NCBI GenBank assembly: GCA_026397455.1
Contig: JAPLUX010000050.1
Coordinates: forward strand, 1-6,401
DNA: 6,401 bases
Source of the DNA: Candidatus Aenigmatarchaeota archaeon
Lineage (GTDB): Archaea; Aenigmatarchaeota; Aenigmatarchaeia; CG10238-14
Reading direction: 5' to 3'
Of this stretch, positions 1 to 5,464 are shown piece after piece. How positions within the stretch are numbered: position 1 is the stretch's first letter; each line of letters begins with the position of its first letter. Under the pieces are notes generated by a model. The model ran no database searches and was not told the origin of the DNA. It saw only the letters and a list, made by a program, of their open reading frames with translations. Position numbers and translations under genes: made by a program.

Positions 1-863
1 GGGTCAAGGACATACGTGCCGTCAAGAGAGAATATGTGATGGACAGGGCGAAAAAAATATTGGCCAAAATGGTAGATGAAGAAATACCGAGCACGAACGA
101 GTTGACAGAAAAAATAAAAGAATCTGTGAGAACAGCAGAGATAACAGAATGCGACGGAATGCCTTGTGGTGCTGACATTTACACATCTGACGAAATAGTA
201 ATCGTAGAAGGAAGGGCAGACGTCATCAACTTGTTGAAGAACGGAATAAGGAATGTTGTAGGAATGAGCGGTACGACAATACCACAAACGATAATCGACC
301 TTTGTAAAGAAAAAACAACGACAGTTTTTCTCGATGGTGACAGGGGCGGAGATTTGATATTAAAGAAATTGCTCCAATTAACGAGTGTCGATTTCGTTTC
401 AAGAGCACCGGAAGGAAAGGAAGTTGAAGAGTTGACAAAGAAAGAGATATTCAAATCTTTGCGTGAGAGGATACCGATTGAACAACTTGGTCAATTACCA
501 AGAAGGGAACAAATTACTACAGAAAGGAAGAGGGAACCTGTTGTTAAAGAAAAGAAACAAGAATTGGATGATAGAGTAAAAAGAAAAATTAGCATAGTCT
601 TAGACAGGATGATCGGTACCAAGGCCGCATACATTTTCGATGAAAACATGAAGTTACAAGCGAAAATACCGTTGAACTTATTCAACGAAGAGAATGAACG
701 TTTGAAAGAAGCGAAGATTGTTGTTGTCGATGGGACGATTGATGAGGATATAGCGAGAGTTGCAGAGACACAAAGTATAAACTATTTAATCGGTGGTAAA
801 TCAGAGAAAAAACTTAGGACAAGAAACTTGACGATATACACGAAAGAAGAACTTAGTGAGTGA
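1..863 (+). CDS. dnaG: Archaeal DnaG (TOPRIM primase-like / exosome-associated protein), 5' end cut by window
   Basis: The frame is open to the left edge (first whole codon at base 3). The residues before the first internal GTG/ATG at 36-41, VKDIRAVKREYV, match the archaeal DnaG segment just before the TOPRIM domain, so the true start lies outside the window. Counting from the GTG at 36, the TOPRIM signature is IVIVEGRAD with the catalytic-type Glu at residue 59, and FLDGDRGG with Asp 100 and 102. RAPEGKEVEELTKKEI (123-138) is typical of archaeal DnaG. A charged, lysine-rich linker (about 150-182) leads to a C-terminal alpha/beta domain with VVVDGTIDEDIA and LIGGKSEKK. In archaea this protein is a core part of the exosome and also has primase activity in some species. 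It ends in TGA 5 bp from the convergent thpR. Very confident in family; role between RNA decay and priming cannot be told from sequence. Confidence 0.95.
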   Translation, partial: VKDIRAVKREYVMDRAKKILAKMVDEEIPSTNELTEKIKESVRTAEITECDGMPCGADIYTSDEIVIVEGRADVINLLKNGIRNVVGMSGTTIPQTIIDLCKEKTTTVFLDGDRGGDLILKKLLQLTSVDFVSRAPEGKEVEELTKKEIFKSLRERIPIEQLGQLPRREQITTERKREPVVKEKKQELDDRVKRKISIVLDRMIGTKAAYIFDENMKLQAKIPLNLFNEENERLKEAKIVVVDGTIDEDIARVAETQSINYLIGGKSEKKLRTRNLTIYTKEELSE

Positions 864-868
864 AATTA

Positions 869-1414
869 TTATTTCAAAAACGATTCATGTATAGTTTCGT
901 ATATGGGACCTTGTCTGGTTAAAATACTTTTCATTAATGCTACATTCTGAACTTCAAATTCGCCAATTTTCACGTTTCGATTTTTTTCAATGAATTCCTT
1001 TATTTTTCTTTTATCAATCACGTTCTTCACTCGGCACAAAGTCAACTTCGTATCTTCATGATAGTCTCCACCGATGTACTTGGCAACTTTTTTAATCAAC
1101 AAAGGCATCTCTTCACTCACGACTTGTATTCCCAAAACTTTTATGTAATTTTCATTCGGTATTATCTTAAGTCCTTCCAATTTCAAATTAAACTTTTTCA
1201 CATCAGCAACAGAAAGGTCGAGTTGACTCTTCAAATATTCTACTTTATCTTCATTCACATCTCCAAGAAATGTTACTGTCAAATGCAAGTTTTCCTTTTC
1301 AACGAATTTTACTTTTATAGGTAACTTTATCATTTCATTCTGGAATGCAACAACCCTTTCACGTAACTCATCAGGTACCTTAACACACGTGAACAAGCGC
1401 AACATAATATTCAT
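869..1414 (-). CDS. thpR: RNA 2',3'-cyclic phosphodiesterase / 2'-5' RNA ligase family protein with altered second HxTx motif
   Basis: This 181-residue protein has the usual length and layout of the archaeal ThpR/LigT family (2H phosphoesterases), which act on 2',3'-cyclic phosphate and 2'-5' linked RNA ends. Seen directly: RLFTCVKVPDEL at the N-terminus, VKFVEKENLHLTVTFLGDV with the first HxTx motif at residues 44-47, a second half-site KLTLCRVKN at 123-131, and the conserved tail LTRQGPIYETI (165-175). In the family the second motif is normally HxTL, as in HITLGRVK; here Lys replaces the catalytic His (codon AAG), so activity may be weakened or changed. ATG at 1414 has a weak upstream GTGA; ATG at 1405 (giving MLRLF) is an equally good start and fits the family better. 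It diverges from the ATPase gene and its end nearly meets dnaG. Confidence 0.88.
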   Translation of the reverse strand: MNIMLRLFTCVKVPDELRERVVAFQNEMIKLPIKVKFVEKENLHLTVTFLGDVNEDKVEYLKSQLDLSVADVKKFNLKLEGLKIIPNENYIKVLGIQVVSEEMPLLIKKVAKYIGGDYHEDTKLTLCRVKNVIDKRKIKEFIEKNRNVKIGEFEVQNVALMKSILTRQGPIYETIHESFLK

Positions 1415-1418
1415 TTTA

Positions 1419-1450
1419 TCTTCACGAAACTATTTATTTGTTCGTGAAGA
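1419..1450. promoter_or_regulatory. Divergent promoter core inside a perfect 10-bp inverted repeat
   Basis: TCTTCACGAA (1419-1428) and its exact reverse complement TTCGTGAAGA (1441-1450) flank a 12-bp spacer, actatttatttg, that reads as a TATA-like element in both directions (AAATAAATA on the minus strand, TATTTATTT on the plus strand). With usual archaeal spacing of about 25 bp from TATA box to start, transcription would begin near 1410 leftward (thpR) and near 1460 rightward (ATPase gene). The arms sit beside the TATA element on both sides, the position where archaeal repressors block TBP/TFB or polymerase. The repeat is seen; its role as an operator is inferred. Confidence 0.6.
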
Positions 1451-1473
1451 AAATGTGAAGTACGGGTGAAGTT
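1441..1473 (+). repeat. Three GTGAAG direct repeats at 11-bp pitch
   Basis: GTGAAG occurs at 1444-1449, 1455-1460 and 1466-1471, exactly 11 bp apart, so all copies face the same side of the helix. The first is part of the inverted repeat arm; the last overlaps the ribosome-binding site GGTGA (1465-1469), 6 nt before the TTG start of the ATPase gene. This could be a tandem operator covering the transcription and translation start region. Confidence 0.55.
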
Positions 1474-1475
1474 TT

Positions 1476-2543
1476 TTGCAGAATGATTACGAATATTTTA
1501 CTAAATTCAACTGGAACTCAAACCCCTTCACGTTAACTATAGACCCACAATTAATGGTCGGTTATTCTGAACAGACTAATTCTTTATTGTCGCATGTACA
1601 CAACTTGCATAAATTTGCTTTGATAAGCGGTCCAACCGGTTCTGGTAAAACAACATTAATGCTCTGGCTCCGTTCGCAACTGATGGCTTTCAAAAAATTC
1701 AACCCATATTACATTTCTAAACCACCGAAATCATCCAAAGAATTAGTTATGCTGTTCAAATCCTTTTTAGGTTTCAACATCATCGATAAAATCCGATACG
1801 GTGATTTGTCGTTATTCGACCTTCAAAAGTTTGTCATTAGAAAATTGAGGAATAAGCAATTTGTCCTTTTGATCGATGAATCACATGAGTCTTCTGTTGC
1901 CAATTTAGAATGGATAAGAACGATCGCTGATTCTATTCCCAATTTATACGTGATATTCGCAGGATTACCGGTTTTTGAAAAGAACATCGAGACACAACTC
2001 CCAACAATTTTTATGAGGATCACAACAAAAACATACCTTAACAATTTATCAAGACCAGAGACAGAAACTTTAATCCAAAAAAGAATCGAGAACTCTGGTG
2101 GGGAGGGATTAAAACCATTCGCATCTGATGCTGTAGATAGAATTTATGAGATCACTGGTGGGTTTCCGAGGGAAATTATCAAAACATGTGATAAACTCGT
2201 CAAGGAAGCTGCTGAAAAAAACATCACTAACATAAACAGAAGTTTCATCGATCAAGTCATTAAAACATCTGAAACAACTGAACCAGTAGAAATGCAAGCG
2301 CCGTTATCTCAAAAACAAAAAGAGATACTTGAGATATTGAACAAAAACCCAGATTTAACACCTTCACAGATAATAAGTCATTTTCCAGTTGAAGAATACA
2401 AAGACAGGGATAACGCAGTTCGTTCTATCAATAACATCTTAAAAAGGCTTGTAAAAGACGAGTTAATCCAGAGGAAAAAGTTAGGAAATAGTTATGTTTA
2501 CTTTTTAACCGGTAAAGCCAAGACAGTTTTTACCGAGGCTTAA
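1476..2543 (+). CDS. AAA+ ATPase, ExeA/Orc1-Cdc6-like, with C-terminal winged-helix domain
   Basis: The 355-residue protein opens with FNWNSNPFTLTIDPQLMVGY (11-30), like the NPF...PDP entry of ExeA/TniB-type ATPases. Walker A is GPTGSGKT (52-59), Walker B is FVLLIDES (129-136) with Asp134/Glu135, a sensor-1-like strand is NLYVIFAGLP (156-165), and sensor 2 is GGFPRE (228-233) with Arg232. Residues about 275-345 form a winged helix (LTPSQIISHF, RSINNILKRLVKDELIQRK, wing NSYVYFL), so it should bind DNA in an ATP-dependent way. Start: TTG at 1476, the only start codon after the in-frame stop at 1467-1469 and before residue 27, with GGTGA 6 nt upstream. It leads a plus-strand group with the PRC-barrel and winged-helix genes and diverges from thpR. 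It lacks enough Orc1/Cdc6 hallmarks to be called a replication initiator; a regulator, loader or partitioning ATPase are all possible. Confidence 0.85.
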   Translation: MQNDYEYFTKFNWNSNPFTLTIDPQLMVGYSEQTNSLLSHVHNLHKFALISGPTGSGKTTLMLWLRSQLMAFKKFNPYYISKPPKSSKELVMLFKSFLGFNIIDKIRYGDLSLFDLQKFVIRKLRNKQFVLLIDESHESSVANLEWIRTIADSIPNLYVIFAGLPVFEKNIETQLPTIFMRITTKTYLNNLSRPETETLIQKRIENSGGEGLKPFASDAVDRIYEITGGFPREIIKTCDKLVKEAAEKNITNINRSFIDQVIKTSETTEPVEMQAPLSQKQKEILEILNKNPDLTPSQIISHFPVEEYKDRDNAVRSINNILKRLVKDELIQRKKLGNSYVYFLTGKAKTVFTEA

Positions 2544-2550
2544 AAAGGAT

Positions 2551-2591
2551 AAAAATAAATTAATTAAAAAGAATATAATAAAAGAGAGGTG
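2551..2591 (+). promoter_or_regulatory. TATA-like promoter and strong ribosome-binding site for the PRC-barrel gene
   Basis: The 55-bp gap after the ATPase gene is almost pure A/T. AAAAATAAAT (2551-2560) is a plausible TATA element, placing transcription start near 2580. GAGGTGA (2585-2591) is a near-perfect match to the archaeal anti-Shine-Dalgarno sequence, 7 nt before the ATG at 2599. It is the strongest ribosome-binding site in the window and suggests high translation. Confidence 0.55.
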
Positions 2592-2598
2592 AAAAATT

Positions 2599-2862
2599 AT
2601 GGCTGAATCAAGAGTTAGAGCTAAAGACATTATGAAGAAAACCATTATCAGCGAAGAGACAGGAAGAAAGTTCGGTGTTGTCGGTAATGTTGATTTTATC
2701 ACAGAGAGCGGAGAATTATTAAACATCATCATTGAGACACCAACACCACACTTGAAAGACCTGAACTTGAAGGGAGACGACAAAGGAAGATTCTTAATAC
2801 CGTTCAGTGCTGTCAAGTCTATAGGCGACTTTGTAATAGTAAGTGAAAATGAATTACTTTAG
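2599..2862 (+). CDS. Stand-alone PRC-barrel domain protein
   Basis: An 87-residue single-domain protein. RAKDIMKKTIISEETGRKFGVVGNVDFITESGELLNIIIET (7-47) followed by GRFLIPFSAVKSIGDFVIVSENEL (63-86) is the PRC-barrel pattern: a Gly-rich turn in GxxxGxVxD form, a beta strand ending in a threonine-rich loop, then IPFSAVKSIGD(F)VIV. No signal peptide or membrane segment is visible. Single-domain PRC-barrel proteins are common in archaea; in haloarchaea the CdpB1/CdpB2 proteins of this type act with SepF in FtsZ-based cell division, while bacterial RimM uses the fold in ribosome maturation. Which applies here is not shown by the sequence. It sits between the ATPase and the winged-helix gene, each on the same strand, and has its own strong ribosome-binding site. 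Confidence 0.85.
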   Translation: MAESRVRAKDIMKKTIISEETGRKFGVVGNVDFITESGELLNIIIETPTPHLKDLNLKGDDKGRFLIPFSAVKSIGDFVIVSENELL

Positions 2863-2874
2863 GTAATTCTCCTT

Positions 2875-2937
2875 TTACTTAATTATTTACTTAATTTTTA
2901 TCTAAAATATCAAATATTTAAGTAAAATTTTACTTAA
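2875..2937 (+). promoter_or_regulatory. Operator-like array upstream of the winged-helix gene, with a perfect 20-bp palindrome
   Basis: The octamer TTACTTAA lies at 2875-2882 and 2887-2894 (12-bp pitch). TTAAGTAA at 2918-2925 and TTACTTAA at 2930-2937 (again 12-bp pitch) form the arms of a perfect 20-bp palindrome, 2918-2937, with centre AAAATTTT. The palindrome ends 14 bp before the ATG at 2952. A/T-rich TATA candidates such as TAAAATAT (2903-2910) would put the transcription start inside or just after it. A dimeric winged-helix protein commonly binds such palindromes, so autoregulation by the downstream gene product is the simplest reading. T-rich runs (for example 2895-2899) might also end the PRC-barrel transcript. 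Confidence 0.6.
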
Positions 2938-2951
2938 TATTTATTGATAAG

Positions 2952-3542
2952 ATGGGACTCGGTTCTTGGTTAAGTAATCTTTTAGTAAAGAAGAAAGAAA
3001 TCTCTGAAAAAAGTGAATTTTCAGAAATACCATTAAACAGGTTGGAAACCTCTGACAAAATCCTTGAAACCAGGATAAGACCGGTTAAATTACCGTCTAC
3101 AATAGAAATCGGCGAAAGACTAGGTTTTATCCTAAGGGATTTATCCAATTTAAAAGAAGAAATGATCTCTAAATCATGGTTTAAGGCTGAATATGAAGAT
3201 GCTAGTCCAGAAATCATCGAGAAATTAGGTAAAGTAGAATCCAGGTTGGAACAACTTAATGGTTTACTTAACAACTTAAGTAATGTATTAAGTAATCTTC
3301 AGGTTTATGGAAAACCAGAATTAAGTAAAACCATAACAACTGAACAACTCGATATTAATGAGAAAATCCTTGATATCATCAAGAAATCACAAAAAATAAG
3401 ATACAAGGATATTGCTAAAGAACTTAACGTCACAGATCCCACGATTACTAAACACTTAAAAATCCTTCTCACTTCAAACAAAATAAGGAAAACGAAGGTT
3501 GGTAAAGCCGTTTTTTATGAACTAGTTAATCAGCCTTCATAA
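2952..3542 (+). CDS. Coiled-coil protein with C-terminal ArsR/MarR-like winged helix
   Basis: A 196-residue protein in three parts. MGLGSWLSNLLVKKK (1-15) can form a short amphipathic helix followed by lysines, resembling membrane-anchoring helices. A polar linker leads to helical, heptad-like segments (about 53-75 and 85-118), the second holding SRLEQLNGLL and the NNLSNVLSNL repeat. Residues about 135-192 are a winged helix: ILDIIKKSQKIRYKDIAKELNVTDPTITKHLKIL with recognition helix around 162-172, then a wing ending KAVFYELV. It is probably a dimeric DNA-binding protein. ATG at 2952 has no clear ribosome-binding site, suggesting a short leader or leaderless mRNA. The 20-bp palindrome lies directly upstream. 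The 3' end overlaps the convergent tsaC end by 17 bp. No specific family name is recognised; transcription regulator or chromosome-organising protein are both possible. Confidence 0.8.
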   Translation: MGLGSWLSNLLVKKKEISEKSEFSEIPLNRLETSDKILETRIRPVKLPSTIEIGERLGFILRDLSNLKEEMISKSWFKAEYEDASPEIIEKLGKVESRLEQLNGLLNNLSNVLSNLQVYGKPELSKTITTEQLDINEKILDIIKKSQKIRYKDIAKELNVTDPTITKHLKILLTSNKIRKTKVGKAVFYELVNQPS

Positions 3543-4170
3543 ACTCTTTCATTATAGATTCACTCAATATAGGACCTTCACGTATGACTTTCACGTTACC
3601 TTCACGTGTCATGTCTACACACGTAGATGGCTCTGTTCTCGGTAAATTACCAAAATCTATTATCATATCCACTTTATCTTGAAAAGTCTCTATCACTTTC
3701 CTTATCTCATAAATCGATGGTTGACCAGAAATGTTTGCACTCGTAGTCGTTAATGGTTTTTTAAGCAATTTTACTAATTCCAAAGCAACAGGATGACTCG
3801 ATATACGAAAAGATATTCCTTTTTGGTTTGGATCTGAAACAGGTCTTATTTTTCTCGTTATTATACTCAAAGGTCCGGGCATAAATTTCTTAACTAAACC
3901 CTCTATTTTCTTAGTTATTAACCCATATTTCTTTATCATTTCAAGGTTAGAAACTAGGATTGGTATCGGTTTTGAAGGATTTCTGCCTTTTATTTCGTAT
4001 ATTTTCTCTATGCTTTTCATGTTTGTAGCGTCTGCACCTATTCCATAACATGTCTCAGTAGGATATATTATCAACCCACCTTTGTCCATTACATCAACTG
4101 CTTCTTTTAGGATCTTCATATCTGGCTTCACTAGGGCTACACTTATTATATTTACTTTCACTTTAACCAC
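3526..4170 (-). CDS. tsaC: L-threonylcarbamoyladenylate synthase (TsaC/Sua5/YrdC family)
   Basis: This enzyme makes threonylcarbamoyl-AMP from threonine, bicarbonate and ATP, the first step of tRNA t6A37 synthesis. The 214-residue protein is the short, TsaC-type form without the extra C-terminal Sua5 domain. Motifs seen: KGGLIIYPTETCYGIGADATN (30-50), KGRNPSKPIPILVS (61-74), PGPLSII (98-104), FRISSHPVALELV (121-133), TTTSANISGQPS (141-152), STCVDMT (182-188) and VIREGP (195-200). Start: GTG at 4170, overlapping the kae1 3' end by 13 bp; a second GTG at 4161 is also possible and neither has a strong ribosome-binding site, which points to translational coupling. It is last in the winged-helix/kae1/tsaC operon, so the two universal catalytic steps of t6A synthesis are co-expressed. 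The 3' end overlaps the convergent winged-helix gene. Confidence 0.95.
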   Translation of the reverse strand: MVKVKVNIISVALVKPDMKILKEAVDVMDKGGLIIYPTETCYGIGADATNMKSIEKIYEIKGRNPSKPIPILVSNLEMIKKYGLITKKIEGLVKKFMPGPLSIITRKIRPVSDPNQKGISFRISSHPVALELVKLLKKPLTTTSANISGQPSIYEIRKVIETFQDKVDMIIDFGNLPRTEPSTCVDMTREGNVKVIREGPILSESIMKEFMKAD

Positions 4171-5135
4171 GTAATGTCTACTTCATCAGTTCTCCAATCT
4201 TTTATGAATGTTGTATCTTCTACTTTCATCTTTTGTCCGGCTTTGAACGCTAAAATACCGTTCCATGCAATCATCGTGCCGTTATCACCTGCATATTTAT
4301 CTGGTACAGAATAGGATTTGGCTTCACGACCGCTACACATAACCTTCATCATCTCCTGTAAACGATGCGATGCTGCTACGCCGCCAACCAGCAACACTTC
4401 TTCCTTGTTTGTATGTGCTAAGGCCCTTTCTGTGACTTCTGTTAGCATGGAAAAGACTGTTTCTTGGAAACTATAAGCTATATCATCTTTTTTTACCTTT
4501 TGATCATGTAATCTTTTACACTGTGTTACTATACCAGTGAATGATAAATCCATGCCTTTGACTACGTATGGTAAATCAACCCATTGTCCATTTTTTGCTA
4601 ATTCTTCTATTTTTGGACCGCCGGGCATTTCTAAACCTAACTCTCTTGCTAGAACGTCGAAAGCGTTGCCTATAGGGATGTCTTCAGTCTCTCCGAATAT
4701 TCTGTATTTACCGCCGACATAGGCAATTATTTGTGTATTGCCACCAGAACAATAGACAACGACTGGATCTTTGCAATCAGTCATCAATTTACCGATCTCG
4801 ATATGCGACACACAATGACTCACGCCAACTATAGGTTTATTATATTTTACACTTAGGAACCTTGCTACAGTTGCACCAATCTGAAGACAATTTGGTAATC
4901 CAGGTCCCATGGAAAAGGAAATTACGTCAATGTCATCTATTTTAACTGTTTTTAACGCATTTTTTACTAGGTTAATCGAATTCTCTGTATGGAATTGAGC
5001 AGCTTCTCTTGGATGTATTCCTTGACCTAGAGGAGGTTTGTAAACAGATTTTTCATCGAATAAAATATTTCCTTTATCGTCTATAATTCCTACTGAAAAG
5101 GTATGCGCGGTGCTTTCTATCCCTAAACACTTCAT
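4158..5135 (-). CDS. kae1: Kae1/TsaD, catalytic subunit of the KEOPS tRNA threonylcarbamoyltransferase
   Basis: Kae1 transfers the threonylcarbamoyl group to A37 of ANN-decoding tRNAs inside KEOPS, using the product of TsaC. Counting from ATG at 5135 (325 residues): KCLGIESTAHTFSVGI at the N-terminus, GIHPREAAQFH (39-49), metal ligands in HCVSH (His107 and His111), the SGGNTQIIAYVGG strand (130-142), PGGPKIEELA (171-180), DLSFTGI (196-202), VGGVAASHRL (250-259), and DNGTMIAW with Asp284, the third metal ligand. An in-frame GTG at 5144 would add three residues and overlap the upstream stop as GTGA; the ATG is preferred because it fits the family's usual N-terminus and GTGAT lies just upstream. 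It is not fused to the Bud32 kinase, unlike some archaeal Kae1; Bud32, Cgi121 and Pcc1 must be encoded elsewhere. The PGLPNCLQ segment (79-86) departs from the common PGLGPCLR. Confidence 0.97.
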   Translation of the reverse strand: MKCLGIESTAHTFSVGIIDDKGNILFDEKSVYKPPLGQGIHPREAAQFHTENSINLVKNALKTVKIDDIDVISFSMGPGLPNCLQIGATVARFLSVKYNKPIVGVSHCVSHIEIGKLMTDCKDPVVVYCSGGNTQIIAYVGGKYRIFGETEDIPIGNAFDVLARELGLEMPGGPKIEELAKNGQWVDLPYVVKGMDLSFTGIVTQCKRLHDQKVKKDDIAYSFQETVFSMLTEVTERALAHTNKEEVLLVGGVAASHRLQEMMKVMCSGREAKSYSVPDKYAGDNGTMIAWNGILAFKAGQKMKVEDTTFIKDWRTDEVDITWLK

Positions 5136-5140
5136 TTTTA

Positions 5141-5464
5141 TCACTTAAAGACTTCTTCTATCATTTTTGACGAAATCTGAACTTTTTTGATGATTTCTTC
5201 GTCAGATAAACCTTTAACATTGTCATTTAACCTTATTAAAAGTAATGGTAACCTGAAACTTTCAAAATCACTACCTCTTTTGATGTCTAACACTGGTTTA
5301 AGCCTTTCTAATGCCCTAGATGTGGCCATGGGATTTATCCTTAAGATTCTTGACATTTCTCTAATGCTAAGTCTAGCTTCTGGTCTCTTTGAAAGCTCTT
5401 TTAACAGTTTTAAGACCATTAAATTGTACTTACTCTGCTTCACGGATGGTTTTTTTCTCTTCAC
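5141..5464 (-). CDS. Small winged-helix DNA-binding protein, first gene of the kae1-tsaC operon
   Basis: A 107-residue basic protein. MKRKKPSVKQSKYN is followed by a helix LMVLKLLKELSKRP (15-28) and a helix-turn-helix, LSIREMSRILRINPMATSRALERLKPVLD (32-60), with the recognition helix about 44-55. RGSDFESFRLPLLLI (63-77) would form the wing, and the tail SDEEIIKKVQISSKMIEEVFK is helical. The fold is that of MarR/ArsR-type regulators; no named family is recognised. Start: GTG at 5464 with GAGGG (5471-5475) 6 nt upstream. Its TGA stop ends at 5141 against the kae1 start region, so it is translated together with kae1. It could regulate this operon through the palindrome at its own start, or act as a tRNA/KEOPS-related factor; neither is demonstrated. 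Confidence 0.75.
   Translation of the reverse strand: MKRKKPSVKQSKYNLMVLKLLKELSKRPEARLSIREMSRILRINPMATSRALERLKPVLDIKRGSDFESFRLPLLLIRLNDNVKGLSDEEIIKKVQISSKMIEEVFK

Noticed and set aside
179..685. Antisense open frames across dnaG
   Set aside because: They lie opposite a strongly conserved coding region, have no family motifs and no ribosome-binding sites; they mirror the real gene.
1058..1324. Plus-strand open frame of 88 codons opposite thpR
   Set aside because: Phe/Tyr/Ile-rich composition typical of a reverse-frame shadow; thpR on the other strand has clear motifs.
1476..2543. True Orc1/Cdc6 replication initiator with an adjacent origin
   Set aside because: The N-terminus is ExeA-like and the flanking intergenic regions lack recognisable origin recognition box pairs; the inverted repeat at 1419-1450 is better read as an operator.
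2863..2910. Intrinsic terminator after the PRC-barrel gene
   Set aside because: T-rich runs exist but are short and mixed with the TTACTTAA repeats; no clear T5+ run with stem, so it is not listed separately.
2875..3328. Octamer array as a CRISPR or satellite repeat
   Set aside because: Repeat units are only 8 bp, occur in both orientations and lie partly in coding sequence, with no unique spacers of constant length.
4158..5144. Kae1-Bud32 fusion
   Set aside because: The frame ends right after the Kae1 domain at DITWLK; no kinase motifs follow, and tsaC starts at once.
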